The translations under genes were made by a program, and so were the position numbers. Shown piece by piece: positions 15,090 through 28,206 of a stretch of 64,000 bases of DNA (position 1 is the first letter of the stretch; each line of letters begins with the position of its first letter). The notes under the pieces were generated by a model, which did no database searches, was not told the DNA's origin, and was given only the letters and a program-made list of their open reading frames with translations. Source of the stretch: Nemertoderma westbladi (taxonomy: Eukaryota; Xenacoelomorpha; Nemertodermatida; Nemertodermatidae); NCBI GenBank assembly GCA_032718475.1, contig JAUCBJ010003287.1, positions 28,176 through 92,175 on the forward strand, in the 5' to 3' direction.

Positions 15090-17900
15090 AGGTGTAGGTA
15101 TTGGATGAAGTGGATTAACAAACCCCTCTCACCTAAATGTATGAAGCATTGAGGGGTAGGGCCGTAGGTGTAGGTATTGGATGAGGTGATTAACAACCCC
15201 CTCTCACCTAAATGTATGAAGCATTGAGGGGTAGGGCCGTAGGTGTAGGTATTGGATGAGGTGTGTTAACAACCCCCTCTCACCTAAATGTATGAAGCAT
15301 TCCGGGGTAGGGCCGTAGGTGTAGGTATTGGATGAGGTGGGTTAACAACACCCTCTCACCTAAATGTATGAAGCATTGAGGGGTAGGGCCGTAGGTGTAG
15401 GTATTGAATGAGGTGGGTTAACAACCCCCTCTCACCGAAGCATTGAGGGGTAGGGCCGTAGGTGTAGGTATTGGATGAGGTGGTTAACAACCCCCTCTCA
15501 CCGAAGCATTGAGGGGTAGGGCCGTAGGTGTAGGTATTGGATGAAGTGGGTTAACAACCCCCTCTCACCTAAATGTATGAAGCATTGAGGGGTAGGGCCG
15601 TAGGTGTAGGTATTGGATGAGGTGGTTAACAACCCCCTCTCACCTAAATGTACGAAGCATTGAGGGGTAGGGCCGTTGGTGTAGGTTTTGGATGAGGTGG
15701 TTAACAACCCCCTCTCACCGAAGCATTGAGGGGTAGGGCCGTAGGTGTAGGTATTGGATGAGGTGTGTTAACAACCCCCTCTCACCTAAATGTATGAAGC
15801 ATTGAGGGGTAGGGCCGTAGGTGTAGGTATTGGATGAGGTGTGTTAACAACCCCCTCTCACCTAAATGTATGAAGCATTAAGGGGTAGGGCCGTAGGTGT
15901 AGGTATTGGATGAGGTGGTTAACAACCCCCTCTCACCTAAATGTATGAAGCATTGAGGGGTAGGGCCGTAGGTGTAGGTATTGGATGTGGTGGGTTAACA
16001 ACCCCCTCTCACCTAAATGTATGAAGCATTGTGGGGTAGGGCCGTAGGTGTAGGTATTGGATGAGGTGGTTAACAACCCCCTCTCACCTAAATGTATGAA
16101 GCATTGAGGGGTAGGGCCGTAGGTGTAGGTATTGGATGAGGTGGTTAACAACCCCCTCTCACCGAAGCACTGAGGGGTAGGGCCGTAGGTGTAGGTATTG
16201 GATGAGGTGGGTTAACAACCCCCTCTCACCTAAATGTATGAAGCATTGAGGGGTAGGGCCGTAGGTGTAGGTATTGGATGAGGTGGTTAACAACCCCCTC
16301 TCACCGAAGCATTGAGGGGTAGGGCCGTAGGTGTAGGTATTGGATGAGGTGGTTAACAACCCCCTCTCACCTAAATGTATGAAGCATTGAGGGGTAGGGC
16401 CGTAGGTGTAGGTATTGGATGAGGTGGATTAACAACCCCCTCTCACCTAAATGTATGAAGCATTGAGGGGTAGGGCCGTAGGTGTAGGTATTGAATGAGG
16501 TGGGTTAACAACCCCCTCTCACCGAAGCATTGAGGGGTAGGGCCGTAGGTGTAGGTATTGGATGAGGTGATTAACAACCCCCTCTCACCGAAGCATTGAG
16601 GGGTAGGGCCGTAGGTGTAGGTATTGGATGAAGTGGATTAACAAACCCCTCTCACCTAAATGTATGAAGCATTGAGGGGTAGGGCCTTAGGTGTAGGTAT
16701 TGGATGAGGTGATTAACAACCCCCTCTCACCTAAATGTATGAAGCATTGAGGGGTAGGGCCGTAGGTGTAGGTATTGGATGAGGTGTGTTAACAACCCCC
16801 TCTCACCTAAATGTATGAAGCATTCCGGGGTAGGGCCGTAGGTGTAGGTATTGGATGAGGTGGGTTAACAACACCCTCTCACCTAAATGTATGAAGCATT
16901 GAGGGGTAGGGCCGTAGGTGTAGGTATTGAATAAGGTGGGTTAACAACCCCCTCTCACCGAAGCATTGAGGGGTAGGGCCGTAGGTGTAGGTATTGGATG
17001 AGGTGGTTAACAACCCCCTCTCACCGAAGCATTGAGGGGTAGGGCCGTAGGTGTAGGTATTGGATGAAGTGGGTTAACAACCCCCTCTCACCTAAATGTA
17101 TGAAGCATTGAGGGGTAGGGCCGTAGGTGTAGGTATTGGATGAGGTGGTTAACAACCCCCTCTCACCTAAATGTACGAAGCATTGAGGGGTAGGGCCGTT
17201 GGTGTAGGTTTTGGATGAGGTGGTTAACAACCCCCTCTCACCGAAGCATTGAGGGGTAGGGCCGTAGGTGTAGGTATTGGATGAGGTGTGTTAACAACCC
17301 CCTCTCACCTAAATGTATGAAGCATTGAGGGGTAGGGCCGTAGGTGTAGGTATTGGATGAGGTGTGTTAACAACCCCCTCTCACCTAAATGTATGAAGCA
17401 TTAAGGGGTAGGGCCGTAGGTGTAGGTATTGGATGAGGTGGTTAACAACCCCCTCTCACCTAAATGTATGAAGCATTGAGGGGTAGGGCCGTAGGTGTAG
17501 GTATTGGATGTGGTGGGTTAACAACCCCCTCTCACCTAAATGTATGAAGCATTGTGGGGTAGGGCCGTAGGTGTAGGTATTGGATGAGGTGGTTAACAAC
17601 CCCCTCTCACCTAAATGTATGAAGCATTGAGGGGTAGGGCCGTAGGTGTAGGTATTGGATGAGGTGGTTAACAACCCCCTCTCACCGAAGCACTGAGGGG
17701 TAGGGCCGTAGGTGTAGGTATTGGATGAGGTGGGTTAACAACCCCCTCTCACCTAAATGTATGAAGCATTGAGGGGTAGGGCCGTAGGTGTAGGTATTGG
17801 ATGAGGTGGTTAACAACCCCCTCTCACCGAAGCATTGAGGGGTAGGGCCGTAGGTGTAGGTATTGGATGAGGTGGTTAACAACCCCCTCTCACCTAAATG
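15090..17900. repeat. 1,523-bp tandem duplication inside the satellite
   Basis: A block of about 21 monomers is followed by a second copy at an exact offset of 1,523 bp. Private markers are shared: GTAGGTTTTGG at 15,681 and 17,204, CATTCCGGGG at about 15,300 and 16,822, CATTAAGGGG at about 15,876 and 17,400, and GAAGCACTGAG at about 16,166 and 17,690. Small differences, such as GGGCCTTAGG near 16,684, show a few later point mutations. The CATTCCGGGG block also recurs near 19,580, 22,335 and 25,998, so it seeded later expansions. Confidence 0.85.
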
Positions 17901-19849
17901 TATGAAGCATTGAGGGGTAGGGCCGTAGGTGTAGGTATTGGATGAGGTGGTTAACAACCCCCTCTCACCGAAGCATTGAGGGGTAGGGCCGTAGGTGTAG
18001 GTATTGGATGAGGTGGATTAACAACCCCCTCTCACCTAAATGTATGAAGCATTGAGGGGTAGGGCCGTAGGTGTAGGTATTGAATGAGGTGGGTTAACAA
18101 CCCCCTCTCACCGAAGCATTGAGGGGTAGGGCCGTAGGTGTAGGTATTGGATGAGGTGATTAACAACCCCCTCTCACCGAAGCATTGAGGGGTAGGGCCG
18201 TAGGTGTAGGTATTGGATGAGGTGATTAACAACCCCCTCTCACCTAAATGTATGAAGCATTGAGGGGTAGGGCCGTAGGTGTAGGTATTGGATGAGGTGG
18301 TTAACAACACCCTCTCACCGAAGCATTGAGGGGTAGGGCCGTAGGTGTAGGTATTGGATGAGGTGGATTAACAACCCCCTCTCACCTAAATGTATGAAGC
18401 ATTGAAGGGTAGGGCCGTAGGTGTAGGTATTGGATGAGGTGATTAACAACCCCCTCTCACCTAAATGTATGAAGCATTGAGGGGTAGGGCCGTAGGTGTA
18501 GGTATTGGATGAGGTGGTTAACAACCCCCTCTCACCTAAATGTATGAAGCATTGAAGGGTAGGGCCGTAGGTGTAGGTATTGGCTGAGGTGGTTAACAAC
18601 CCCCTCTCACCTAAATGTATGAAGCATTGAGGGGTAGGGCCGTAGGTGTAGGTATTGGATGAGGTGGTTAACAACCCCCTCTCACATAAATGTACGAAGC
18701 ATTGAGGGGTAGGGCCGTAGGTGTAGGTATTGGATGAAGTGGTTAACAACCCCCTCTCACCGAAGCATTGAGGGGTAGGGCCGTAGGTGTAGGTATTGGA
18801 TGAGGTGGTTAACAACCCCCTCTCACATAAATGTACGAAGCATTGAGGGGTAGGGCCGTAGGTGTAGGTATTGGATGAGGTGGTTAACAACCCCCTCTCA
18901 CCGAAGCATTGAGGGGTAGGGCCGTAGGTGTAGGTATTGGATGAGGTGGTTAACAACCCCCTCTCACCTAAATGTATGAAGCATTGAGGGGTAGGGCCGT
19001 AGGTGTAGGTATTGGATGAGGTGTGTTAACAACCCCCTCTCACCTAAATGTATGAAGCATTGAGGGGTAGGGCCGTAGGTGTAGGTATTGGATGAGGTGG
19101 TTAACAACCCCCTCTCACCTAAATGTATGAAGAATTGAGGGGTAGGGCCGTAGGTGTAGGTATTGGATGAGGTGGTTAACAACCCCCTCTCACCGAAGCA
19201 TTGAGGGGTAGGGCCGTAGGTGTAGGTATTGGATGAGGTGGGTTAACAACCCCCTCTCACCTAAATGTATGAAGCATTGAGGGGTAGGGCCGTAGGTGTA
19301 GGTATTGGATGAAGTGGATTAACAACCCCCTCTCACCTAAATGTATGAAGCATTGAGGGGTAGGGCCGTAGGTGTAGGTATTGGATGAAGTGGATTAACA
19401 AACCCCTCTCACCTAAATGTATGAAGCATTGAGGGGTAGGGCCGTAGGTGTAGGTATTGAATGAGGTGATTAACAACCCCCTCTCACCTAAATGTATGAA
19501 GCATTGAGGGGTAGGGCCGTAGGTGTAGGTATTGGATGAGGTGTGTTAACAACCCCCTCTCACCTAAATGTATGAAGCATTCCGGGGTAGGGCCGTAGGT
19601 GTAGGTATTGGATGAGGTGGGTTAACAACACCCTCTCACCTAAATGTATGAAGCATTGAGGGGTAGGGCCGTAGGTGTAGGTATTGGATGATGTGGTTAA
19701 CAACCCCCTCTCACCGAAGCATTGAGGGGTAGGGCCGTAGGTGTAGGTATTGGATGAGGTGGTTAACAACCCCCTCTCACATAAATGTACGAAGCATTGA
19801 GGGGTAGGGCCGTAGGTGTAGGTATTGGATGAGGTGGTTAACAACCCCC

Positions 19850-22800
19850 TCTCACCGAAGCATTGAGGGGTAGGGCCGTAGGTGTAGGTATTGGATGAGG
19901 TGGGTTAACAACCCCCTCTCACCTAAATGTATGAAGCATTGAGGGGTAGGGCCGTAGGTGTAGGTATTGGATGAGGTGGTTAACAACCCCCTCTCACCTA
20001 AATGTACGAAGCATTGAGGGGTAGGGCCGTTGGTGTAGGTATTGGATGAGGTGGTTAACAACCCCCTCTCACCGAAGCATTGAGGGGTAGGGCCGTAGGT
20101 GTAGGTATTGGATGAGGTGTGTTAACAACCCCCTCTCACCTAAATGTATGAAGCATTGAGGGGTAGGGCCGTAGGTGTAGGTATTGGATGAGGTGTGTTA
20201 ACAACCCCCTCCCACCTAAATGTATGAAGCATTGAGGGGTAGGGCCGTAGGTGTAGGTATTGGATGAGGTGGTTAACAACCCCCTCTCACCTAAATGTAT
20301 GAAGCATTGAGGGGTAGGGCCGTAGGTGTAGGTATTGGATGTGGTGGGTTAACAACCCCCTCTCACCTAAATGTATGAAGCATTGTGGGGTAGGGCCGTA
20401 GGTGTAGGTATTGGATGAGGTGGTTAACAACCCCCTCTCACCTAAATGTATGAAGCATTGAGGGGTAGGGCCGTAGGTGTAGGTATTGGATGAGGTGGTT
20501 AACAACCCCCTCTCACCGAAGCACTGAGGGGTAGGGCCGTAGGTGTAGGTATTGGATGAGGTGGGTTAACAACCCCCTCTCACCTAAATGTATGAAGCAT
20601 TGAGGGGTAGCGCCGTAGGTGTAGATATTGGATGAGGTGGGTTAACAACCCCCTCTCACCTAAATGTATGAAGCATTGAGGGGTAGGGCCGTAGGTGTAG
20701 GTATTGGATGAGGTGGTTAACAACCCCCTCTCACCGAAGCATTGAGGGGTAGGGCCGTAGGTGTAGGTATTGGATGAGGTGGTTAACAACCCCCTCTCAC
20801 CTAAATGTATGAAGCATTGAGGGGTAGGGCCGTAGGTGTAGGTATTGGATGAGGTGGTTAACAACCCCCTCTCACCGAAGCATTGAGGGGTAGGGCCGTA
20901 GGTGTAGGTATTGGATGAGGTGGATTAACAACCCCCTCTCACCTAAATGTATGAAGCATTGAGGGGTAGGGCCGTAGGTGTAGGTATTGAATGAGGTGGG
21001 TTAACAACCCCCTCTCACCGAAGCATTGAGGGGTAGGGCCGTAGGTTTAGGTATTGGATGAGGTGATTAACAACCCCCTCTCACCGAAGCATTGAGGGGT
21101 AGGGCCGTAGGTGTAGGTATTGGATGAGGTGATTAACAACCCCCTCTCACCTAAATGTATGAAGCATTGAGGGGTAGGGCCGTAGGTGTAGGTATTGGAT
21201 GAGGTGGTTAACAACCCCCTCTCACCGAAGCATTGAGGGGTAGGGCCGTAGGTGTAGGTATTGGATGAGGTGGATTAACAACCCCCTCTCACCTAAATGT
21301 ATGAAGCATTGAAGGGTAGGGCCGTAGGTGTAGGTATTGGATGAGGTGATTAACAACCCCCTCTCACCTAAATGTATGAAGCATTGAGGGGTAGGGCCGT
21401 AGGTGTAGGTATTGGATGAGGTGGTTAACAACCCCCTCTCACCTAAATGTATGAAGCATTGAAGGGTAGGGCCGTAGGTGTAGGTATTGGATGAGGTGGT
21501 TAACAACCCCCTCTCACCTAAATGTATGAAGCATTGAGGGGTAGGGCCGTAGGTGTAGGTATTGGATGAGGTGGTTAACAACCCCCTCTCACATAAATGT
21601 ACGAAGCATTGAGGGGTAGGGCCGTAGGTGTAGGTATTGGATGAGGTGGTTAACAACCCCCTCTCACCGAAGCATTGAGGGGTAGGGCCGTAGGTGTAGG
21701 TATTGGATGAGGTGGTTAACAACCCCCTCTCACCTAAATGTATGAAGCATTGAGGGGTAGGGCCGTAGGTGTAGGTATTGGATGAGGTGGTTAACAACCC
21801 CCTCTCACCGAAGCATTGAGGGGTAGGGCCGTAGGTGTAGGTATTGGATGAGGTGGTTAACAACCCCCTCTCACCTAAATGTATGAAGCATTGAGGGGTA
21901 GGGCCGTAGGTGTAGGTATTGGATGAGGTGGTTAACAACCCCCTCTCACCGAAGCATTGAGGGGTAGGGCCGTAGGTGTAGGTATTGGATGAGGTGGGTT
22001 AACAACCCCCTCTCACCTAAATGTATGAAGCATTGAGGGGTAGGGCCGTAGGTGTAGGTATTGGATGAAGTGGATTAACAACCCCCTCTCACCTAAATGT
22101 ATGAAGCATTGAGGGGTAGGGCCGTAGGTGTAGGTATTGGATGAAGTGGATTAACAAACCCCTCTCACCTAAATGTATGAAGCATTGAGGGGTAGGGCCG
22201 TAGGTGTAGGTATTGAATGAGGTGATTAACAACCCCCTCTCACCTAAATGTATGAAGCATTGAGGGGTAGGGCCGTAGGTGTAGGTATTGGATGAGGTGT
22301 GTTAACAACCCCCTCTCACCTAAATGTATGAAGCATTCCGGGGTAGGGCCGTAGGTGTAGGTATTGGATGAGGTGGGTTAACAACACCCTCTCACCTAAA
22401 TGTATGAAGCATTGAGGGGTAGGGCCGTAGGTGTAGGTATTGAATGAGGTGGGTTAACAACCCCCTCTCACCGAAGCATTGAGGGGTAGGGCCGTAGGTG
22501 TAGGTATTGGATGAGGTGGTTAACAACCCCCTCTCACCGAAGCATTGAGGGGTAGGGCCGTAGGTGTAGGTATTGGATGAGGTGGGTTAACAACCCCCTC
22601 TCACCTAAATGTATGAAGCATTGAGGGGTAGGGCCGTAGGTGTAGGTATTGGATGAGGTGGTTAACAACCCCCTCTCACCTAAATGTACGAAGCATTGAG
22701 GGGTAGGGCCGTTGGTGTAGGTATTGGATGAGGTGGTTAACAACCCCCTCTCACCGAAGCATTGAGGGGTAGGGCCGTAGGTGTAGGTATTGGATGAGGT

Positions 22801-25800
22801 GTGTTAACAACCCCCTCTCACCTAAATGTATGAAGCATTGAGGGGTAGGGCCGTAGGTGTAGGTATTGGATGAGGTGTGTTAACAACCCCCTCTCACCTA
22901 AATGTATGAAGCATTGAGGGGTAGGGCCGTAGGTGTAGGTATTGGATGAGGTGGTTAACAACCCCCTCTCACCTAAATGTATGAAGCATTGAGGGGTAGG
23001 GCCGTAGGTGTAGGTATTGGATGAGGTGGGTTAACAACCCCCTCTCACCTAAATGTATGAAGCATTGTGGGGTAGGGCCGTAGGTGTAGGTATTGGATGA
23101 GGTGGTTAACAACCCCCTCTCACCTAAATGTATGAAGCATTGAGGGGTAGGGCCGTAGGTGTAGGTATTGGATGAGGTGGTTAACAACCCCCTCTCACCT
23201 AAATGTATGAAGCATTGAGGGGTAGGGCCGTAGGTGTAGGTATTGGATGAGGTGTGTTAACAACCCCCTCTCACCTAAATGTATGAAGCATTGAGGGGTA
23301 GGGCCGTAGGTGTAGGTATTGGATGAGGTGGTTAACAACCCCCTCTCACCTAAATGTATGAAGCATTGAGGGGTAGGGCCGTAGGTGTAGGTATTGGATG
23401 AGGTGGGTTAACAACCCCCTCTCACCTAAATGTATGAAGCATTGAGGGGTAGGGCCGTAGGTGTAGGTATTGGATGAGGTGGTTAACAACCCCCTCTCAC
23501 CTAAATGTATGAAGCATTGAGGGGTAGGGCCGTAGGTGTAGGTATTGGATGAGGTGGTTAACAACCCCCTCTCACCTAAATTATGAAGCATTGAGGGGTA
23601 GGGCCGTAGGTGTAGGTATTGGATGAGGTGGTTAACAACCCCCTCTCACATAAATGTACGAAGCATTGAGGGGTAGGGCCGTAGGTGTAGGTATTGGATG
23701 AGGTGGGTTAACAACCCCCTCTCACATAAATGTACGAAGCATTGAGGGGTAGGGCCGTAGGTGTAGGTATTGGATGAGGTGGTTAACAACCCCCTCTCAC
23801 CTAAATGTATGAAGCATTGAGGGGTAGGGCCGTAGGTGTAGGTATTGGATGAGGTGGTTAACAACCCCCTCTCACCTAAATGTATGAAGCATTGAGGGGT
23901 AGGGCCGTGGTGTAGGTATTGGATGAGGTGTGTTAACAACCCCCTCTCACCTAAATGTATGAAGCATTGAGGGGTAGGGCCGTAGGTGTAGGTATTGGAT
24001 GAGGTGGTTAACAACCCCCTCTCACCTAAATGTATGAAGCATTGAGGGGTAGGGCCGTAGGTGTAGGTATTGGATGTGGTGGGTTAACAACCCCCTCTCA
24101 CCTAAATGTATGAAGCATTGTGGGGTAGGGCCGTAGGTGTAGGTATTGGATGAGGTGGTTAACAACCCCCTCTCACCTAAATGTATGAAGCATTGAGGGG
24201 TAGGGCCGTAGGTGTAGGTATTGGATGAGGTGGTTAACAACCCCCTCTCACCGAAGCACTGAGGGGTAGGGCCGTAGGTGTAGGTATTGGATGAGGTGGG
24301 TTAACAACCCCCTCTCACCTAAATGTATGAAGCATTGAGGGGTAGCGCCGTAGGTGTAGATATTGGATGAGGTGGGTTAACAACCCCCTCTCACCTAAAT
24401 GTATGAAGCATTGAGGGGTAGGGCCGTAGGTGTAGGTATTGGATGAGGTGGTTAACAACCCCCTCTCACCGAAGCATTGAGGGGTAGGGCCGTAGGTGTA
24501 GGTATTGGATGAGGTGGTTAACAACCCCCTCTCACCTAAATGTATGAAGCATTGAGGGGTAGGGCCGTAGGTGTAGGTATTGGATGAGGTGGTTAACAAC
24601 CCCCTCTCACCGAAGCATTGAGGGGTAGGGCCGTAGGTGTAGGTATTGGATGAGGTGGATTAACAACCCCCTCTCACCTAAATGTATGAAGCATTGAGGG
24701 GTAGGGCCGTAGGTGTAGGTATTGAATGAGGTGGGTTAACAACCCCCTCTCACCGAAGCATTGAGGGGTAGGGCCGTAGGTGTAGGTATTGGATGAGGTG
24801 ATTAACAACCCCCTCTCACCGAAGCATTGAGGGGTAGGGCCGTAGGTGTAGGTATTGGATGAGGTGATTAACAACCCCCTCTCACCTAAATGTATGAAGC
24901 ATTGAGGGGTAGGGCCGTAGGTGTAGGTATTGGATGAGGTGGTTAACAACCCCCTCTCACCGAAGCATTGAGGGGTAGGGCCGTAGGTGTAGGTATTGGA
25001 TGAGGTGGATTAACAACCCCCTCTCACCTAAATGTATGAAGCATTGAAGGGTAGGGCCGTAGGTGTAGGTATTGGATGAGGTGATTAACAACCCCCTCTC
25101 ACCTAAATGTATGAAGCATTGAGGGGTAGGGCCGTAGGTGTAGGTATTGGATGAGGTGGTTAACAACCCCCTCTCACCTAAATGTATGAAGCATTGAAGG
25201 GTAGGGCCGTAGGTGTAGGTATTGGCTGAGGTGGTTAACAACCCCCTCTCACCTAAATGTATGAAGCATTGAGGGGTAGGGCCGTAGGTGTAGGTATTGG
25301 ATGAGGTGGTTAACAACCCCCTCTCACCGAAGCATTGAGGGGTAGGGCCGTAGGTGTAGGTATTGGATGAGGTGGTTAACAACCCCCTCTCACCTAAATG
25401 TATGAAGCATTGAGGGGTAGGGCCGTAGGTGTAGGTATTGGATGAGGTGGTTAACAACCCCCTCTCACCGAAGCATTGAGGGGTAGGGCCGTAGGTGTAG
25501 GTATTGGATGAGGTGGGTTAACAACCCCCTCTCACCTAAATGTATGAAGCATTGAGGGGTAGGGCCGTAGGTGTAGGTATTGGATGAGGTGGTTAACAAC
25601 CCCCTCTCACCGAAGCATTGAGGGGTAGGGCCGTAGGTGTAGGTATTGGATGAGGTGGGTTAACAACCCCCTCTCACCTAAATGTATGAAGCATTGAGGG
25701 GTAGGGCCGTAGGTGTAGGTATTGGATGAAGTGGATTAAAAACCCCCTCTCACCTAAATGTATGAAGCATTGAGGGGTAGGGCCGTAGGTGTAGGTATTG

Positions 25801-28206
25801 GATGAAGTGGATTAACAAACCCCTCTCACCTAAATGTATGAAGCATTGAGGGGTAGGGCCGTAGGTGTAGGTATTGAATGAGGTGATTAACAACCCCCTC
25901 TCACCTAAATGTATGAAGCATTGAGGGGTAGGGCCGTAGGTGTAGGTATTGGATGAGGTGTGTTAACAACCCCCTCTCACCTAAATGTATGAAGCATTCC
26001 GGGGTAGGGCCGTAGGTGTAGGTATTGGATGAGGTGGGTTAACAACACCCTCTCACCTAAATGTATGAAGCATTGAGGGGTAGGGCCGTAGGTGTAGGTA
26101 TTGAATGAGGTGGGTTAACAACCCCCTCTCACCGAAGCATTGAGGGGTAGGGCCGTAGGTGTAGGTATTGGATGAGGTGGTTAACAACCCCCTCTCACCG
26201 AAGCATTGAGGGGTAGGGCCGTAGGTGTAGGTATTGGATGAGGTGGGTTAACAACCCCCTCTCACCTAAATGTATGAAGCATTGAGGGGTAGGGCCGTAG
26301 GTGTAGGTATTGGATGAGGTGGTTAACAACCCCCTCTCACCTAAATGTACGAAGCATTGAGGGGTAGGGCCGTTGGTGTAGGTATTGGATGAGGTGGTTA
26401 ACAACCCCCTCTCACCGAAGCATTGAGGGGTAGGGCCGTAGGTGTAGGTATTGGATGAGGTGTGTTAACAACCCCCTCTCACCTAAATGTATGAAGCATT
26501 GAGGGGTAGGGCCGTAGGTGTAGGTATTGGATGAGGTGTGTTAACAACCCCCTCCCACCTAAATGTATGAAGCATTGAGGGGTAGGGCCGTAGGTGTAGG
26601 TATTGGATGAGGTGGTTAACAACCCCCTCTCACCTAAATGTATGAAGCATTGAGGGGTAGGGCCGTAGGTGTAGGTATTGGATGTGGTGGGTTAACAACC
26701 CCCTCTCACCTAAATGTATGAAGCATTGTGGGGTAGGGCCGTAGGTGTAGGTATTGGATGAGGTGGTTAACAACCCCCTCTCACCTAAATGTATGAAGCA
26801 TTGAGGGGTAGGGCCGTAGGTGTAGGTATTGGATGAGGTGGTTAACAACCCCCTCTCACCGAAGCACTGAGGGGTAGGGCCGTAGGTGTAGGTATTGGAT
26901 GAGGTGGGTTAACAACCCCCTCTCACCTAAATGTATGAAGCATTGAGGGGTAGCGCCGTAGGTGTAGGTATTGGATGAGGTGAGTTAACAACCCCCTCTC
27001 ACCTAAATGTATGAAGCATTGAGGGGTAGGGCCGTAGGTGTAGGTATTGGATGAGGTGGTTAACAACCCCCTCTCACCGAAGCATTGAGGGGTAGGGCCG
27101 TAGGTGTAGGTATTGGATGAGGTGGTTAACAACCCCCTCTCACCTAAATGTATGAAGCATTGAGGGGTAGGGCCGTAGGTGTAGGTATTGGATGAGGTGG
27201 TTAACAACCCCCTCTCACCGAAGCATTGAGGGGTAGGGCCGTAGGTGTAGGTATTGGATGAGGTGGATTAACAACCCCCTCTCACCTAAATGTATGAAGC
27301 ATTGAGGGGTAGGGCCGTAGGTGTAGGTATTGAATGAGGTGGGTTAACAACCCCCTCTCACCGAAGCATTGAGGGGTAGGGCCGTAGGTGTAGGTATTGG
27401 ATGAGGTGATTAACAACCCCCTCTCACCGAAGCATTGAGGGGTAGGGCCGTAGGTGTAGGTATTGGATGAGGTGATTAACAACCCCCTCTCACCTAAATG
27501 TATGAAGCATTGAGGGGTAGGGCCGTAGGTGTAGGTATTGGATGAGGTGGTTAACAACCCCCTCTCACCGAAGCATTGAGGGGTAGGGCCGTAGGTGTAG
27601 GTATTGGATGAGGTGGATTAACAACCCCCTCTCACCTAAATGTATGAAGCATTGAAGGGTAGGGCCGTAGGTGTAGGTATTGGATGAGGTGATTAACAAC
27701 CCCCTCTCACCTAAATGTATGAAGCATTGAGGGGTAGGGCCGTAGGTGTAGGTATTGGATGAGGTGGTTAACAACCCCCTCTCACCTAAATGTATGAAGC
27801 ATTGAAGGGTAGGGCCGTAGGTGTAGGTATTGGCTGAGGTGGTTAACAACCCCCTCTCACCTAAATGTATGAAGCATTGAGGGGTAGGGCCGTAGGTGTA
27901 GGTATTGGATGAGGTGGTTAACAACCCCCTCTCACATAAATGTACGAAGCATTGAGGGGTAGGGCCGTAGGTGTAGGTATTGGATGAGGTGGTTAACAAC
28001 CCCCTCTCACCGAAGCATTGAGGGGTAGGGCCGTAGGTGTAGGTATTGGATGAGGTGGTTAACAACCCCCTCTCACATAAATGTACGAAGCATTGAGGGG
28101 TAGGGCCGTAGGTGTAGGTATTGGATGAGGTGGTTAACAACCCCCTCTCACCGAAGCATTGAGGGGTAGGGCCGTAGGTGTAGGTATTGGATGAGGTGGT
28201 TAACAA
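19850..28206. repeat. Middle satellite zone with 2,682-, 3,661- and 2,608-bp offsets
   Basis: The marker CCGTTGGTGTAGG, preceded by an ATGTACGAAGC monomer, occurs near 20,030, 22,712 and 26,373, giving offsets of 2,682 and 3,661 bp. Downstream blocks at 24,315-24,950 recur at 26,923-27,557 (offset 2,608). The block at 18,315-18,956 is repeated as the block at 27,565-28,206. Unequal offsets sharing the same internal order suggest repeated local duplication with deletion, not one regular higher-order period. Confidence 0.8.
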
